64,000 nucleotides of DNA. It comes from Castor canadensis (Eukaryota; Chordata; Mammalia; Rodentia; Castoridae). Every line of letters begins with the position of its first letter. The stretch's first letter is position 1. This document shows positions 1 through 12,550 of this stretch, in pieces. The notes under the pieces are model-generated. The model saw only the letters and a list, made by a program, of their open reading frames with translations, had not been told where the DNA came from and ran no database searches. The translations under genes and the position numbers were made by a program. Location: the NCBI RefSeq assembly GCF_047511655.1, contig NC_133402.1, positions 67,832,951-67,896,950 of the forward strand. Reading direction: 5' to 3'.

Positions 1-160
1 AACAAGCAAAATATATCAAAAAGCAAGAATAAGCCAAGCAAATGCAATAGAAACTTCATACTTCATTAATGGTCATATTAACATTACTTATTATCATAGT
101 TTTACATTTCTCATTAGTTGGTGAGAAGTATTTACCAGGTATATGTGATTAAGTTCCTGA

Positions 161-875
161 TTTTTTTCTCTCTTTTTTTCTTTTTTTTTTAATGGTTGTG
201 TTTGGGGTACATTGTTGCATTTACAAAAGTTCGTACAATATATCAAATATATCATATTTGAATTCACCCCCTTCATCACTCTCCTTTATCCCCCTCCCAT
301 TCCTGGAACAGTTTCAGCAGGTCTCATTTTTTCATTTACATACATGTGAACACAGTATTTGCACCATGTTCACCATCATACAGCCTTTCCCCACCTCCTC
401 CCCCCTCCCACTGGTACCAGAAAGACCTGTTCCTGCTTCCTGTTCTCTGATAAAAGTAAAAGGACAAAAAAAGACATTTTTGTTTGTTTAACATAGCTAT
501 ACAGGGAGTTTTCTTGTGACATTTCCATGTATACATGTATTATAAACTGAATTGGTTCATCCCCTCTATTTTTCTTCTTTCTACCTTAGTCCTCTTATTA
601 TGGTGATTTCAATAGGTTTAAAAATTCCATATTCATTCTTGCATAGAAAGTACATCAACCATATTCACCTTCTTAACCTCTTTCTTTTACCCTCCCTCTC
701 CTGTTAGTGACTGTCCCTTAGCATTATCTGTTTTTCATAATATTGCTGTATTTGTGTAAGGTCTATGTTCCACATATGAGAGAGAACATGTGGCTTTTGG
801 CCTTCTGAACCTGGCTAGCTTCACTAATATGATGTTCTCCAGTTCCATCCATTTATCTGCAAGTGACAAAATTTC
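161..875 (-). mobile_element. 5'-truncated L1, 3' end (antisense)
   Basis: Read on the minus strand this is the last part of L1 ORF2 (frame around 735-870 contains MELENIILVKLARF, then an MFS-like C-terminus), followed by an L1 3' UTR and a poly-A tail seen as T-rich DNA at 161-191. The element is flanked by a 13-bp direct repeat, ATTAAGTTCCTGA at 148-160 and ATTAAGTTCCCGA at 876-888 (one mismatch), which is the expected target-site duplication. The 5' truncation lies just before the ORF2 C-terminus. No coding capacity remains. Confidence 0.9.
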
Positions 876-1054
876 ATTAAGTTCCCGAATTGAAGCACAG
901 AAAATGCAAGGTGATAGCATGACCGAGTAAAACCCATGAAAACAATCAGACTAAATGATCTTTAAGAACCCTAAAGTATTACAATCATAATCAAATCTCT
1001 CTTTTTAAAAAAAATAATTTGACAAATCAGTCTAGTCAAAGCAGTTTATGAGCA

Positions 1055-1195
1055 AAGTTATAATCTCACAAATACTTGCTGAGTGTACACTACCTTCCCG
1101 GTACAGTTATAAGTGCCAGGGACACATGGGTGAACAAACAGGGAAAACCCTGTTCCAGGGGAGCTTGTTTTCTAGTGAGAAAATGGCTGGCCTAT
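1055..1195 (+). mobile_element. L2/MIR-type ancient repeat fragment
   Basis: The order 'cttgctgagtgtac', 'taagtgccagggacac', 'gtgaacaaac', 'gagcttgttttctagt' matches the widespread mammalian L2/MIR-related motif (stop in growth-of-list region, '...gtgccaggcactg...gtgaacaaaac...gagcttacattctagt'). The match is diverged and edges are uncertain. A second weak L2-like stretch is near 1455-1500. The rest of 889-1916 shows no gene. Confidence 0.5.
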
Positions 1196-1916
1196 GCTTA
1201 GCTAACTACATCATGAAAACCCACCACAAAACTCATTTGAAAACATTTATTCAAAGGGGGAGAAAGTATTTCTTTCACAAACAAGAATAAACTGAAGCTT
1301 CCTGGGGACTTACAGAAAAATTAGAGAATTTATGTACTAATTTTATTCTATAGCCAAAAAAAAAGGGACAATCTAGAAAGATTTTCCAACTCCTCAGCAG
1401 AACCAAGCTATGTTTCATTTCCTATGTGACTCCATCCATCTACCTATGACCTTCAAACAAAAATTATTTATTGAACTCATACCATATCCAAGCAAGCAAA
1501 AAAGCCTTATGTCTGCATGTGGAAGACAAAAATTACTGAACAATTAAGGAGCAATATAAAACATTCCACAAAAATACCATAAAGATCCTGGCCAATCTTA
1601 GGTGATCAGAGAAAATCAGCAAGGGAGTTCTACACTGAGTCTTAAGTTTGCTGAGGACGTGTGAACATGTGGTCAGTTTGCTAATTTTAGACGAGGTATG
1701 CTTTACAATGCTTCCCTGGGAGTAGAAAGAGTGAGGAGGTTTACAGAAGGCTCTGTTATGGAGATATTCTGTGCCTTGCAGGGAATGTTAAAAGTTACTC
1801 CAAAATCTCCCAGGAAATGCTGAAGTAGAGAAGTTCCATTTGGGAAAATACAAGGTATGGATGGACTCACATCCATTCCCAGGATGAAACAGGAGGTAAA
1901 GAGTAGTTTTGGAGAT

Positions 1917-2345
1917 GTGTTAGTTTCCCAGAGCTGACCACAAATTACCACAAGCTAGGAGGCTTTAAAGAATAGAAATCTGTTCTCATACCTTTCTAGA
2001 GGCTAGAAGTACAAAATCAAGGTATCAGAGCTCAGCTCTCTCTAAAGGCTCTTAAGGACCTTCCTTGTCTCTTACTAGCTTCTGGAGGCTGCCAGCAATT
2101 CCCTGCCCTTGGTTTGCAGATGCATAATTCTAGTCTCTGCCTCGTCTTTATAGGGCATTCTTCCTGTGTGTCTGTCTTTACTCACCATTCCCTGTGACTG
2201 TGCCCAAACCTCCCTCTTCTTGTGAAGACATCAGTCATTGGATCCCAGTCTACCTTAATCTATTATGAATTAACTTAATTACAGCTACAAAAAAAAACCC
2301 TATAAAGTTCTGCAATTCCAGGTGAGCATGAATTTAGAAGAAACG
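1917..2345 (-). mobile_element. MLT1-type MaLR LTR (antisense)
   Basis: The plus strand begins 'tgtgttagtttcccagagctg' and continues with the reverse complement of the MLT1 3' end. It contains motifs corresponding to 'ggaggctttaaa', 'agaaatctgttctcat', 'ggctagaagtacaaaatcaagg', 'cagtcattggatcccagtctacc' and 'gaattaacttaattacagct', all in the order known for this LTR family. It is an old solo LTR with no internal retroviral genes visible. It is noncoding and probably inert, though LTRs of this age can act as regulatory DNA. Confidence 0.75.
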
Positions 2346-2489
2346 TTTTTAATCCATCAAGAAACTATTGCAACAGCTTAGTCAAAAGATGAGGATGAGC
2401 TAAAACCAGTCATGACAGGGAAACTAGTGCAGGAGGCTCAAGAGAGTTTGAAAATGTTCCATCTTGGGTTTAATGACTTATTTAGTAGG

Positions 2490-2915
2490 TAACATTGTAG
2501 ACTGATTTCAATGATGGCTCAGATTATTGACCCCTTCCCTTGACTCTGCAATCCCCCATTACGATTGGCCATGTGACTTGATTTACCATTAGAATTTTGG
2601 AAAGTTTGGTGAAAACAGAGGCTTATAAAAACCACTGGACTGTTTTCACTTTCTCTCCTGGAACCCTGCCACCTTCATGACAATAAGCCAGCTGGAGGAT
2701 GAAGTGCACAGGCAACAGACACTTTTCCCATCAGAAGATGTCTTGGACCAGATTATAGGAAGCCAGTCCAAAAATACGTGAGAGAGCCCCGCCAAGTTCA
2801 GCTGACCCAAAGCTGACAGATGTGTGAATGACTTAGCAGAAGTATCCACCAGTCAGTACATAAACTCAAGAAAAATAAATGCTTATTGGAATAGTTTGTT
2901 ACATCTGTTAATCAA
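2490..2915 (+). mobile_element. Probable MLT1-like MaLR LTR, diverged
   Basis: Motifs in order are 'ggccatgtgacttg', 'cagaggcttataaaa', 'tctcctggaaccctgcc', 'gccagctggagg', 'cagctgacccaaagctgac', then 'aataaatgcttattg' and 'tagtttgttacatctg'. This is the pattern of an MLT1-related LTR ending in a polyadenylation signal and a 3' R/U5-like tail. It is in the opposite orientation to the LTR at 1917-2345, so the two are independent insertions. Subfamily not assignable by eye. Confidence 0.5.
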
Positions 2916-3954
2916 CAGATGGAGGATAAGGGTGAAGAAGGAATCAAAGATAAGGCCCACTGATTTAGAGGAGTAGGTCTATAGTAGACTGTAAGAGAAA
3001 AAGTAAGAAGTATTTTGTAGCATTACTTATACTCTTCCCTTGTTGGGAAGTCTACTCCCCTGATATATCTAACTACAAACACGTCAGAAATAGAGTTCAT
3101 ATTACCCTTCCAAGAACTACTGTCTAGTCTCCACCCAGACTATTATCTATCATTCCTGATAACCACTTATGACACATCTCACTCTTGTTCCCATCAAACC
3201 ATTTCTCCACCCCAAGGAAAACCTCACTTTTGATACCAAATTCTGTATCAGCAAAGATTCAATAAGACAGAAGAAGCCCTAGGATAGATAGATAGATATA
3301 GTTTAATGATAGGTAGGTAGATGATAGATAATTTTTTACACACTTGGAGCTTATACAACTGGAAGAGTTAATATAAGATTTTCTGCAAAACTACTATCTT
3401 CACATCTGATGTTGGTGTTTAAAGTCCACAAGGCAAGAGCTCAAGAAGAGAAGAGAAGTATCAAATGGAAGAGAGAGAATTCCAAGCCATACTCCTCCCA
3501 GAACCCACCAGGACACGCTGAAACCCAGTCACTACCTCTGACTTCAATGACACAGGTGCCTTGCCCCTTCCAAAAAAGTAATAAAACGCACTCTTCACCA
3601 TGGAACTAAACACACACTTAGCCCTGGGGAAGAGGATGCTAAAGGAGGATTCAGAAGAAGGTAGAACAGTTGCAGGCTTGGCTAATGACAAAATGCCACA
3701 TGTCAATAGCACTTGCACTGATTTTTCTGAGTGTAAAACCATATTCTAGTTGGTTTGTTTCCATTTTCCAAATATCACCCAAAAAAAAAAATCTATGGCT
3801 CACCCTTCCAAGAAAGAAAGAAAGGAAGTTGGGCCTGGGCAAGTTGACATAGTGTAAAGCCACCACAGTCCACCCCTTGTCAATATGGTACTCAGATGCA
3901 CCTTTAAGCCATACTTAGTTTCCAAATAAAGATAATGGTAAAATCATGCTTCTG
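2916..3954. other. Unassigned intergenic DNA with ATAG repeat
   Basis: Holds a short imperfect (ATAG)n/(GTAG)n microsatellite at about 3281-3330. Open frames here (up to 93 codons) overlap one another on both strands and lack recognisable motifs. I see no gene. Confidence 0.5.
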
Positions 3955-4225
3955 ACTGATATGATATAATGACACCACCTGCACTGAAGAAGGTATATAA
4001 AGTCCCCTGTCCATCTCCAGTGACTGCTCATGCCGCTCCTGATGAGGCAGGGTAGGGCTGGTCTTCCCTTGACCATTCAGCCCACAGGCTCCCTCTTTCA
4101 GTCTTAGAGCCTGTCCTTGTGTATTATTCCACTGGGTTTCTGCGTGCTGCCTCAGAGGGTCAAGGACATGACTGAGAACATCCTATACAGCACTCGTTTT
4201 TCTCACATAAATACACTTGTATCAG
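3955..4225 (+). mobile_element. Possible solo LTR fragment
   Basis: A promoter-like unit carries 'aaggtatataaagtcccc' (TATA-like, about 3991-4005), a C/T-rich leader, and an 'ataaatac' signal near 4208 about 200 bases downstream. This is the U3-R-U5 layout of a retroviral LTR. No internal retroviral sequence and no clear TG...CA ends or TSD were seen, so the family is unknown and the call is tentative. An unrelated TATA-containing stretch is the alternative. Confidence 0.3.
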
Positions 4226-4297
4226 ATCCAGTATGTTCGCTTCAGGTGGCTTCCCCTTTACTCAACTATGTTATCTTTCAAAAATAGAATGTGGCAG

Positions 4298-4511
4298 CAG
4301 CCAGGCATGGTGGTATATGCCTATAATCCCAGCTATATGTGAGGTGTAGGTAGGAGGAACATGTTCTGAAGTTGGCCCTGGATAAAGAGAGTGAAAGCCT
4401 AAACGTAAATCTAAGGACATGATTTAAGAGGTAGAACACCTGCCTAGCAAGCATGAAGCTCTGAGTTCAAATCCCAATATTGTGAAAAAATGGGGGAAAA
4501 AAAAAAACTAA
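4298..4511 (+). mobile_element. B1-ID dimeric SINE
   Basis: A 7SL-derived head ('gccaggcatggtggtatatgcctataatcccagct') is followed by a tRNA/ID-like tail ('gaggtagaacacctgcctagcaagcatgaagctctgagttcaaatccc') and an A-rich end at 4486-4511. The tail keeps recognisable A-box and B-box regions of an RNA polymerase III promoter. This head-tail fusion recurs throughout the window and is the main clue that the genome is from a rodent. Confidence 0.85.
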
Positions 4512-4814
4512 GACAGGGTAACACAGAGCACTCAGATGATGACAGCCCAGAAGCCAAGAGAGAGGATACCTTCAGGAGTGGCTTTGCCCTTTTTGCCCAA
4601 ACACATCCAGGATAGCCTTCCCCTTGGCTAATCCTCCCTGGAAATGCCCATACAGATACACACAGAGGGGCTTCGCAGGTCTCCTCGGAGCTTCTCTATG
4701 CAATCAAGCTGACAATCAACACTGACCATCACAATACCTCTACCAATTCAAAGACATTTTGTAATCTGAAATCCAATACCTTACTTTTCCTGCAAATCAA
4801 ATTTCTTTCCCCCT

Positions 4815-5334
4815 ATTCAAAAGGAAGTTAAGAATGTGAATATGGTCAATGTACTTTCCTGTACAGACTGAATATGGATTTTTTTTAGATCTGTTGAAAT
4901 CACAATAAGAAGGAGACTGTGGTAGAAAGAAGAAAAATGGAGGAGATGAAATTATTTGGGTTATAATACATATATACATGGAAATGTCACAAGGAAACCC
5001 CCTGTATAGAGATATCAAACAAACAGAAATGTCATTTTTTAAAAAATTGAAGAACAGGAGGGTGGAACAGGTTATATTGCAGGGGATTGGTACCTGTGGG
5101 AGGAGAGGAGGTGGGTAAAGGGCATGGGAGGGTGAACATGGTGCAAACACTGTGTACACATGTATGTAAATGAAAAAGTCAGACTGTTGAAACTGTTCCA
5201 GGAATAGGGGAAGGGGGAATGAAGAAGAATGATGGAGTGAATTCAAGTATGATATATTTGATATACTGTAAGAACTTTTGTAAATGCCATGATGTACCCT
5301 CCGCATAACAATAAAAAATAAATTATAAAAATAA
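4815..5334 (+). mobile_element. L1 3' UTR fragment (sense)
   Basis: This is the reverse complement of the same 3' UTR family seen at 161-720: shared blocks include 'gtgaatatggtcaatgtacttt', 'gaaatgtcacaaggaaa', 'tgatatatttgatatactgtaagaac' and 'gccatgatgtaccc'. It ends in an A-rich tail around 5307-5334. The 169-codon open frame on the opposite strand is a chance frame through this noncoding sequence. No clear TSD was found. Confidence 0.85.
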
Positions 5335-6025
5335 GTATGATTTTGGTGAAAACATTAAATGCAGTGTTGAAGTTTAGAGACAGATTTACCCAGCAACCAA
5401 AAATTTACCAGCATATTAAATCCTATTTTCCTGTTGTGTACTGGTACTAATTTCCTTCCTTTTCATCTGCAAAAGTAAAACCAGTCTGCTAATTTTCAGA
5501 TGTTTAATTGCTCTCTGTGACACAAGACTTAGGCCAAAACATATCATTTTTTTTACTCTCTAATTCTGGGACATGGCACACAGCTAGAAATAAAATCAGG
5601 GCTATCATTAAGACGAATAAGGTTCTAATGGTCAGTTGAACCAAGAGATGAGAAAAATTCTAAGTGCAGATAGTTCTCAGCCCACTTTTAAATGAGTTGT
5701 ATTCAATCTGAGATTACTCCATGTGAGTTTCTTCAATGAATTCTACTTCACTTAGTTTTGCCAATCTTTGCTACAGTTTAATGATTGGCTACTTTAGTAT
5801 AATTTAATGATTTTCCTTTCTTAATGATTTATTATAATAATTAATAAATATAATAATTAATATTATAATGCTTTATTATAGCATACTATTTGTAACTCAA
5901 TGTAAAATACTGATTTTATAACATACAATATTCAATGTTACCAGTAGTGTTAAAAATACAAGAGTTCTCTTCTTGTAAATTAACCAATTCAATCTTCTCT
6001 AAAATCCTGATGCATGTGCCACTAA
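5335..6025. other. AT-rich unassigned DNA
   Basis: Contains a strongly AT-rich block at 5800-5900 made of 'taataatt'-type words. No gene, RNA or recognised repeat seen. Confidence 0.5.
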
Positions 6026-6029
6026 TTCA

Positions 6030-6130
6030 TCCATCCTATAGGTGGGAAAACTTTTAACAGAGATAATTTGCTGATAAGAGGCAGAAACAGGTTACTCCAC
6101 AGTGCGATTCAAGAGCTGTGCTTAGCCACT
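6030..6130 (-). mobile_element. MIR SINE fragment
   Basis: 'aggtgggaaaactt', 'cagagataatttgc', 'aggcagaaacagg' and 'gctgtgcttagccactgcactgta' follow the order of antisense MIR (the 'gaggaaactgaggc...ccactatgctatactg' pattern). Diverged, edges approximate. Confidence 0.55.
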
Positions 6131-6204
6131 GCACTGTATGTAATGATAACATGTTGCAAATACAAAACACTGTTACCTGATCTTCACACCAAAACCAAGA
6201 AACA

Positions 6205-6325
6205 ACTGTATCCATCTTCAGACTGAAGGGGTGAGACTCAGAGAAGATAAGTCATCTTGCCAAAGTCAAAATAGCTGAGACATACTAAATCCAGGATAAG
6301 AACTTGAGTTTTAGCCTAATCTATA
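6205..6325 (-). mobile_element. MIR SINE fragment
   Basis: 'gactgaaggggtgagactcagagaagataagtcatcttgccaaagtc' then 'atagctgaga' and 'tccaggataagaacttgag' match the antisense MIR core ('gaggaaactgaggctcagagaggttaagtaacttgcccaaggtca...'). It lies about 75 bases after another MIR in the same orientation. Confidence 0.7.
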
Positions 6326-7456
6326 TTCTTTCTTCTATATACTTTGACTCCAATAAGACATGTTAAAAATCAGTGAAGTGCTTTGTAATAAAACCTCCTT
6401 GATTTCTGGTCAAATCACACTGTTTCTTTAAAACCTTCAGAATTTACATGACATTAAGTGAAATAAACCAGACTCAGAAAGACAAAGGCTGCATGTTTTC
6501 TCTCATACATGGAGGACAGACCCAAAAGATAAACATATACACAAAAACAAACGATCATACACAAACTCATACATAGAAAATATTTGTAACAGTGGAACTA
6601 CTATATGGAACGCAGGGAAGGAGGAAAAGAGAATGATAGAGCATCAGCAATATGATAAAACATTACATCTGTGAAGGTAGAGGATTTAAAGATATGTATT
6701 GAAAGCTGTTGAAAAATGAGGAGTGGGAGGTAAAAGAGTAAGGGAGAGTAATGGAAGGCATTGATCTCACCAAAGTAAAGTATACTCACAGCAAGAATAC
6801 ATTGAACATCGACTTAAATATTAATATTAATAATGAAACATTAAGTATTGAAATATTAAATATTAATAATGAAAGGTACATTGTGGGGGGTATTGTGTGA
6901 GGGAGAGGGTGAATGAAATAGAGTAAGGTGAGGGAATATGGCTGATGGACTTCATATACTTATATGAAATAGAACAAAGAAACCATTCTGGACACTGTTA
7001 TTGAGGAGAGAAGATGTGCAAGAACCCAAGCAGTGGTGGCACTTGCCGACCCAAGAAGATGTGACAACTCAAACTGGAGGCCAATGGGAGATGTACAGAA
7101 AATCAGTCCACCTGCCCTGAAAGGGCTGAGAAGCTGTTATCTGGCCAGAGCCCCTGGCAGAAGGGACAGCAGTGGAGTAGCAGCCTGGAGGAACCTAGCC
7201 CAGCTCTGTGGGGAAGACATCTCAGGTTGCTTGCCTGAAGATTTCCATTCAAAGTAGCAAGTGAAAGTGTTTCCCTATGATATGATTTCAAGGATAACTG
7301 TCATGCCCTGGTGTTCTGTGGATTCGTCTCACCTACTGGCCTGGGAGTTTCCTGAGCAAGCTGATGGATTATTGTCATCCCTATACCACAATAGCAACTA
7401 ACTACTCTTAAGAAGGAAGATCAGGGGACCCCAAAAGGCACCCAGGGGCTCCCATA

Positions 7457-8689
7457 ATGGCAAAAAACAAAAACCTCTCCAAATCCACAAATAGAAAAGC
7501 AACTAACCACAGAAGAATGGGAAGAAGGACTCCCTGCTCAACAGTCCTGTTGCCCCACCCCTGAAGTCTCCACATGGCTCCAAGCTCCATTACTTGGCAG
7601 TAAGTCCTGCTTCCCAGTGCACACAGGAACTCAGGCTCCTTCCAACCACATGCCCTGATACCTTCACCCTGAAATGCCAAGGAAACCAGCACCACTGTAT
7701 AACCAAGAACCAGGGCTCCCTACTCCAGAGGTAGCAGAAGGTGCAAACACCTGCACAGAGGAAAAGCTATCAAATAACGAATTCCAAAAAACAATAGTAA
7801 AAATGATTAACAAACTCAAAGAAGAAACACAAAAACTAATATTTGACCTCAAAGAGGACATGAAAGCAATTAAATGAGCTCAAAGAGAATACAAACAAAC
7901 AGTTGAATGAAATTAAGAAAACTATTCAGGACGTGAAAGAGGAAAGCAATAAAGATATGGAAACCCTGAAAAATAATCAATCCAAAATAAACAACTCAAT
8001 GTCCCAACTAAATCTCACAATCAAAACTTGGCAAACAGAGTGAAGCAAGTTGAAAGTCAGTATCAGGAATGGAAGACAAACGCAGAGGAATTAGACCAAA
8101 CAGTAAAAGATCATGAAAGAATGCTAAGAAAATACAAATGGAACTTGCAAGATACCTGGGACACCATGAAAAGACCAAACCTATGAATTATTGGTGTAAA
8201 AGAAGGAGAGGATATACAAACTAAAGTCATTGACAACCTATTCAATAGAATAACAGCTGGAAAATTCTCTAACCTTGAGAAAGAGAGAGTCACCCAGGTG
8301 CAGAAAAAGCTTACAGAACACCGAACCATCAGGACCAAAAAAGAAACAGCCCCACACACATCATAATCAAAACACTCAGCACACAGAACAAAGAAAGAAT
8401 TCTGAAAGCTGCAAAAGAGAAAAGACAAGTCACATATAAAAGCAAACCCATTGGAATAACAGTAGATTTCTCAACTCAAACTCTAAACACAAGAAGGTCA
8501 TGGAAAGACATAATGCAGGCCCTGAAAGAAAGCAACTGTCAACCTAGACTAGTCCACCCAGCAGAACTATCCTTCTTAATTGAAGGAGAAACTAAAACCT
8601 TTCACAACAAGGAAAAGCTAAAGGAATTTGCAACCACCAAGCCAGCACTCAGAAGATACTTAAAGGATTTTACATATGGAAGAAAATAG
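7457..8689 (+). pseudogene. L1 ORF1 (RNA-binding protein) pseudogene
   Basis: L1 ORF1 encodes a trimeric coiled-coil RNA chaperone that packages L1 RNA. The probable start is ATG at 7457 (MAKNKNLSKS...), and this frame meets a stop about 35 codons on. Homology continues in other frames: a coiled-coil-like heptad stretch at about 7750-7960 (FQKTIVKMINKLKEETQKL), an RRM-like part near 8190-8330, and the basic C-terminal domain at about 8400-8689 (KPIGITVDFSTQTLNTRRSW, ending YLKDFTYGRK and TAG at 8687-8689). Several frameshifts and in-frame stops make it nonfunctional. A short gap of about 93 bases separates it from ORF2, as in other mammalian L1s. Confidence 0.85.
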
Positions 8690-8782
8690 ATTGAGACAGG
8701 AAGACTCAAAAAGATTAAACCCTTTAGAGCAAGCAGACCAGTAAACAAGGAATAGGTAAAACTAAACAACAGGAAAACAAGA

Positions 8783-11700
8783 ATGACTGGAAACAAGAAG
8801 CACCTCTCAATATTAACACTGAATGTAAATGGCCTCAATGCCCCAATCAAAAGACAGAGAATAGCAAAGTGGGTTAAAAAACAAGACCCACTATATGTTG
8901 CTTACAAGAGACTCATCTCACTGAAAAGAATAAGCACTTAGAGTCAAAGGGTGAAAAAAGTTTTCCAAGCAAACGGACCCCATAAACAAGCAGGAGTAAC
9001 TATACCCATATTCGACAAAGTTCTACTCAAACTAAAATCAATCAGAAACAATGAAGTTTACTTCATATTTATTAAAGGAACAATTCATCAAGAAGAAATA
9101 CCTTAACACACATGTACCAAACACAGGACACCCATCTACATTAAAAAAAAAAAACCTCTACTGGCCCTAAGTGCACAGAAAGACCCTAACACAATGATAG
9201 TGGGAAATCTGAATACCCCACTGTCACCAATAGTTAGGTCACCAAAAGATCAACAAAGAAACTTCAGAGATATGCCACACATTAGACCAAATAGACATGG
9301 TTGATATCTACAGAGTATTTCACAAAACAACCAGGCAATACACATTCTTTTCTGCAGCTTGTGGAACTTTCTCCAAAATAGATCATATTTTAGGACACAA
9401 AACAAGTGTCAAAAAATTCAAGAAAATCGAAATAACCCCCTGCATCATATCAGATCACAATGGAATAAAACTAGACCTCAACAAAAATAGAAGCCACAGA
9501 AAATTTTCAAATACATGGATACTGAACAACACACTGCTGAAAAAACAGTGAGTGACTGAAGAAATAAGAGAAGAAATGAAAAATTCCTAGAATCCAATGA
9601 AAATGAAAATACAACCTACCAGAATCTGTGGGGCACAGCAAAGGACATGCTAAGGGGAAAGTTTACAGCTATAAGAGCCTACATTTAAAAAACAATCTAA
9701 TGATGCACCTTAAGCTCCTAGAAAAACAAGAACAAACCAACCTCAAGCCAGCAGAAAGAGAGAAAAAATGAAAATTGGGGCTGAGAGCAATAAGATTAAA
9801 ACCAAACAAACTATACAAAGAATCAATGAGACAAAAAGTTGATTCTTTGAAAAAATTAACAAGACCAATAAGCCCTTAGCCAACATGACAAAATGGAGGA
9901 GGGAAAAGACCCAAAGTCATAAAATTGGAGGTGAACAATGAGACATACAGACAAATACCAACGAAATCCAGAGAATCATTAGCGAGTACTTTGAAAACTT
10001 ATATTCAAGTAAGCTGGAAAATCTAGACGAAATGGATAAATTCCTAGACTCATAAAACCAACCAAAACTGAACCAAGAAGCTATTAAACACCTAAATAGT
10101 CCTATTAAATGCAATGAAATTGAAGTAATGATAAAGAGTCTCCCCACAAAGAAGAGCCCAGGACCTGATGGATTCACAGCCAAATTTTATCAAACCTTTA
10201 AAGAAGAACTAACACCAGTACTCCTCAAACTTTTCCAGGAAACAGAAAAGGAAGGAACACTACCAAACTTATTCTATGAAGCCAGCATTACACTCATTCC
10301 AAAACCCAATACAGATGTAACCAGAAAAGAGAATTATAGACCAATGTCTTTAATGAATATAGATGCAAAGATTCTCAACCAAATACTGGCAAAAAGATCA
10401 TACACCATGACCAAGTCTGTTTCATTCCAGGAATAATTTACTTATTCATTCAGCATAAGTAAATCCATAAACATAATACAGTACTTAAACAGAAGCAAGG
10501 ACAAAAACCACACAATCCTCTCAATAGATGCAGAAAAAGCCTTTGACAAAATTCAACATCCTTTCATGATAAAAGCTCTGAAGAAACTAGAAATAGAGGG
10601 AATATTCCTCAACATAATAAATGGCTATATGTGACAAACTTAGAGTTAACATCATACTAAATAGAGAAAAACTGAACCCATTCCAATTAAAGTCAGGAAC
10701 AAGATAGGGCTATCTGCTTTTCCCACTCCTAGTCAATATAGTTTTGGAATTCCTAGCAACAGCAATAAAACAGGAGCAAGAAATAAAAGGGATTCAAATA
10801 GGGAAGGAAGAAGTCAAATTATCCCTATTTGCAGATGACATGATCCTATATCTAAAAGACCCCAGAACTCTACCAAAAAACTATTAGAAATCATAAACTC
10901 TTTCTGCAAAGTAGCAGGATAAAAACTTAACATGCAGAAATCAGTACTTTTCTATATACCAACAACGCACAGACTGAGAAATCAGGGAAACAATTCCATT
11001 CACAATAGCCTTACAAACAATAAAGTACCTAGAAATAAATTTAACAAAAGAGACCAAAGAACTTTTTAATGAAAACTATACACCACTAAAGAGAGAAATT
11101 GAAGAAGACATCAGAAGATGGAAAGACCTTCCATGCCTGTGGATCAGTAGAATGAACATTGTGAAAATGGCCGTGCTACCAAAAGCAATCTACATGTTCA
11201 TTGCGATCCCTATCAAAATCCCAGTGACATTCTGCACAGAAATAGGAAACGCAAACAGGAAATACAGATGGAAACACAAAAGACCTGGAATAGCCAAAGC
11301 AATTCTGAGCAAAAACTTGGACATCACAATACCCAACTTCAAACTACACTACAGAGCCAAAACAATAAAAACAGCAAGGTATTAGCACAAGAACAGACAG
11401 GAAAACCAATGGATCAGAATAGAAGATCAGACGTAAACCCACACATCTACAGCCAACTGATCTCGACAAAGGAGCCCAAAACTCATAATGGATAAAAGAC
11501 AGCCTCTTTTACAAATGCTGCTGGGAAACTAGATATCCACATGTAGAAAACTGAAACTAGATCCCTGTCTTTCACCCTGTACCAAAATCAACTCAAAGTG
11601 GATGAAAGACCTTGATATAAAGCCTGAAACTTTGAAACAACTCCAGGAAGCAGTAGGAGATACACAGGAACAGATCAGTATAGGGAATGACTTCCTAAAC

Positions 11701-12550
11701 AAAACTCAAAAGGCTCAACATCTAAGAGAAACAATGAACAAATGGGACTGCAGCAAAGGAAACAGTCACCAGACTCAAGAGACAGCTCACAGAATGGGAG
11801 AAAATCTTTGCCAGCTGCTTATCCAATAAGGGTCAAATACACAGAATCTGCAGGAAACTCAAAAAACTCAGCCCCCAAAGAATCAATACCCCAATGAAGA
11901 AATAGGCACATGAATTAAATAAGGAATTCTCAGAGGAAGAGGTACAAACAGCCAGTAACTGCGTGAAGACGTGTTCAACTTCCCTGGTCATAAAAGAGAT
12001 GCAAATCAAACAACACTTAGATTTCATCTCACCCCCGTTAGAATGGCCATAATCAAGGGTAACAACAACAAATGCTGGAGAGGATGTGCAAACAGGAACA
12101 CTTATACACTGCTGGTGGGATTGCAGATTATTACAACCACTATGGAAAACAGTATGGAGATGCCTCAAAAAACTAGAGATAGAACTGCCATATGACCCAG
12201 TGATACCGCTCTTGGGCATCTACGCAAAAGTATGTAAAACACGATACAGTAGAGACACCTGTACACCCATGTTTATTGCGGCACTATTCACAATAGCCAA
12301 GCTCTGGAAACAACTCACATGCCCTACAACTGATGAGTGGATCAAGAAATTGTGGTATAGATACACAATGAAGTACTACTCAGCCACAAGGAATAACAAC
12401 ATGGGGTTTGAAGGTAAATGGATGCAACTGAAGGAAATCATGTTAAGTGAAGTAAGCCAGCATCAGAACCACATGTTTTCTCTCATACATGGAAGATGGA
12501 TCCAAAGAGAAAGACTACACAAAAACAAGCATGGTCTTATACAAACTTAA
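8783..12550 (+). pseudogene. L1 ORF2 (endonuclease-reverse transcriptase) pseudogene
   Basis: L1 ORF2 nicks target DNA and reverse-transcribes L1 RNA in place. The start ATG at 8783 gives MTGNKKHLSILTLNVNGLN, the usual endonuclease N-terminus. The catalytic QETH block is at 8905-8916, already in a shifted frame, and the endonuclease SDH motif is at 9450-9458. The reverse-transcriptase part includes [16 protein letters not shown] at about 10150-10195 and the FADD active-site motif at 10828-10839. The C-terminal region ([15 protein letters not shown], then MFIAALFTIAKLWKQ, then HMFSLIHG) is open at 12086-12550. Total length is close to a normal ORF2 of about 1,275 codons, but stops and frameshifts are spread throughout, so no active protein is made. 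Confidence 0.9.

Noticed and set aside
4797-5306. 169-codon minus-strand open frame
   Set aside because: It is the antisense of an L1 3' UTR, and equivalent frames appear in the other 3' UTR copies (192-491, 50651-51118).
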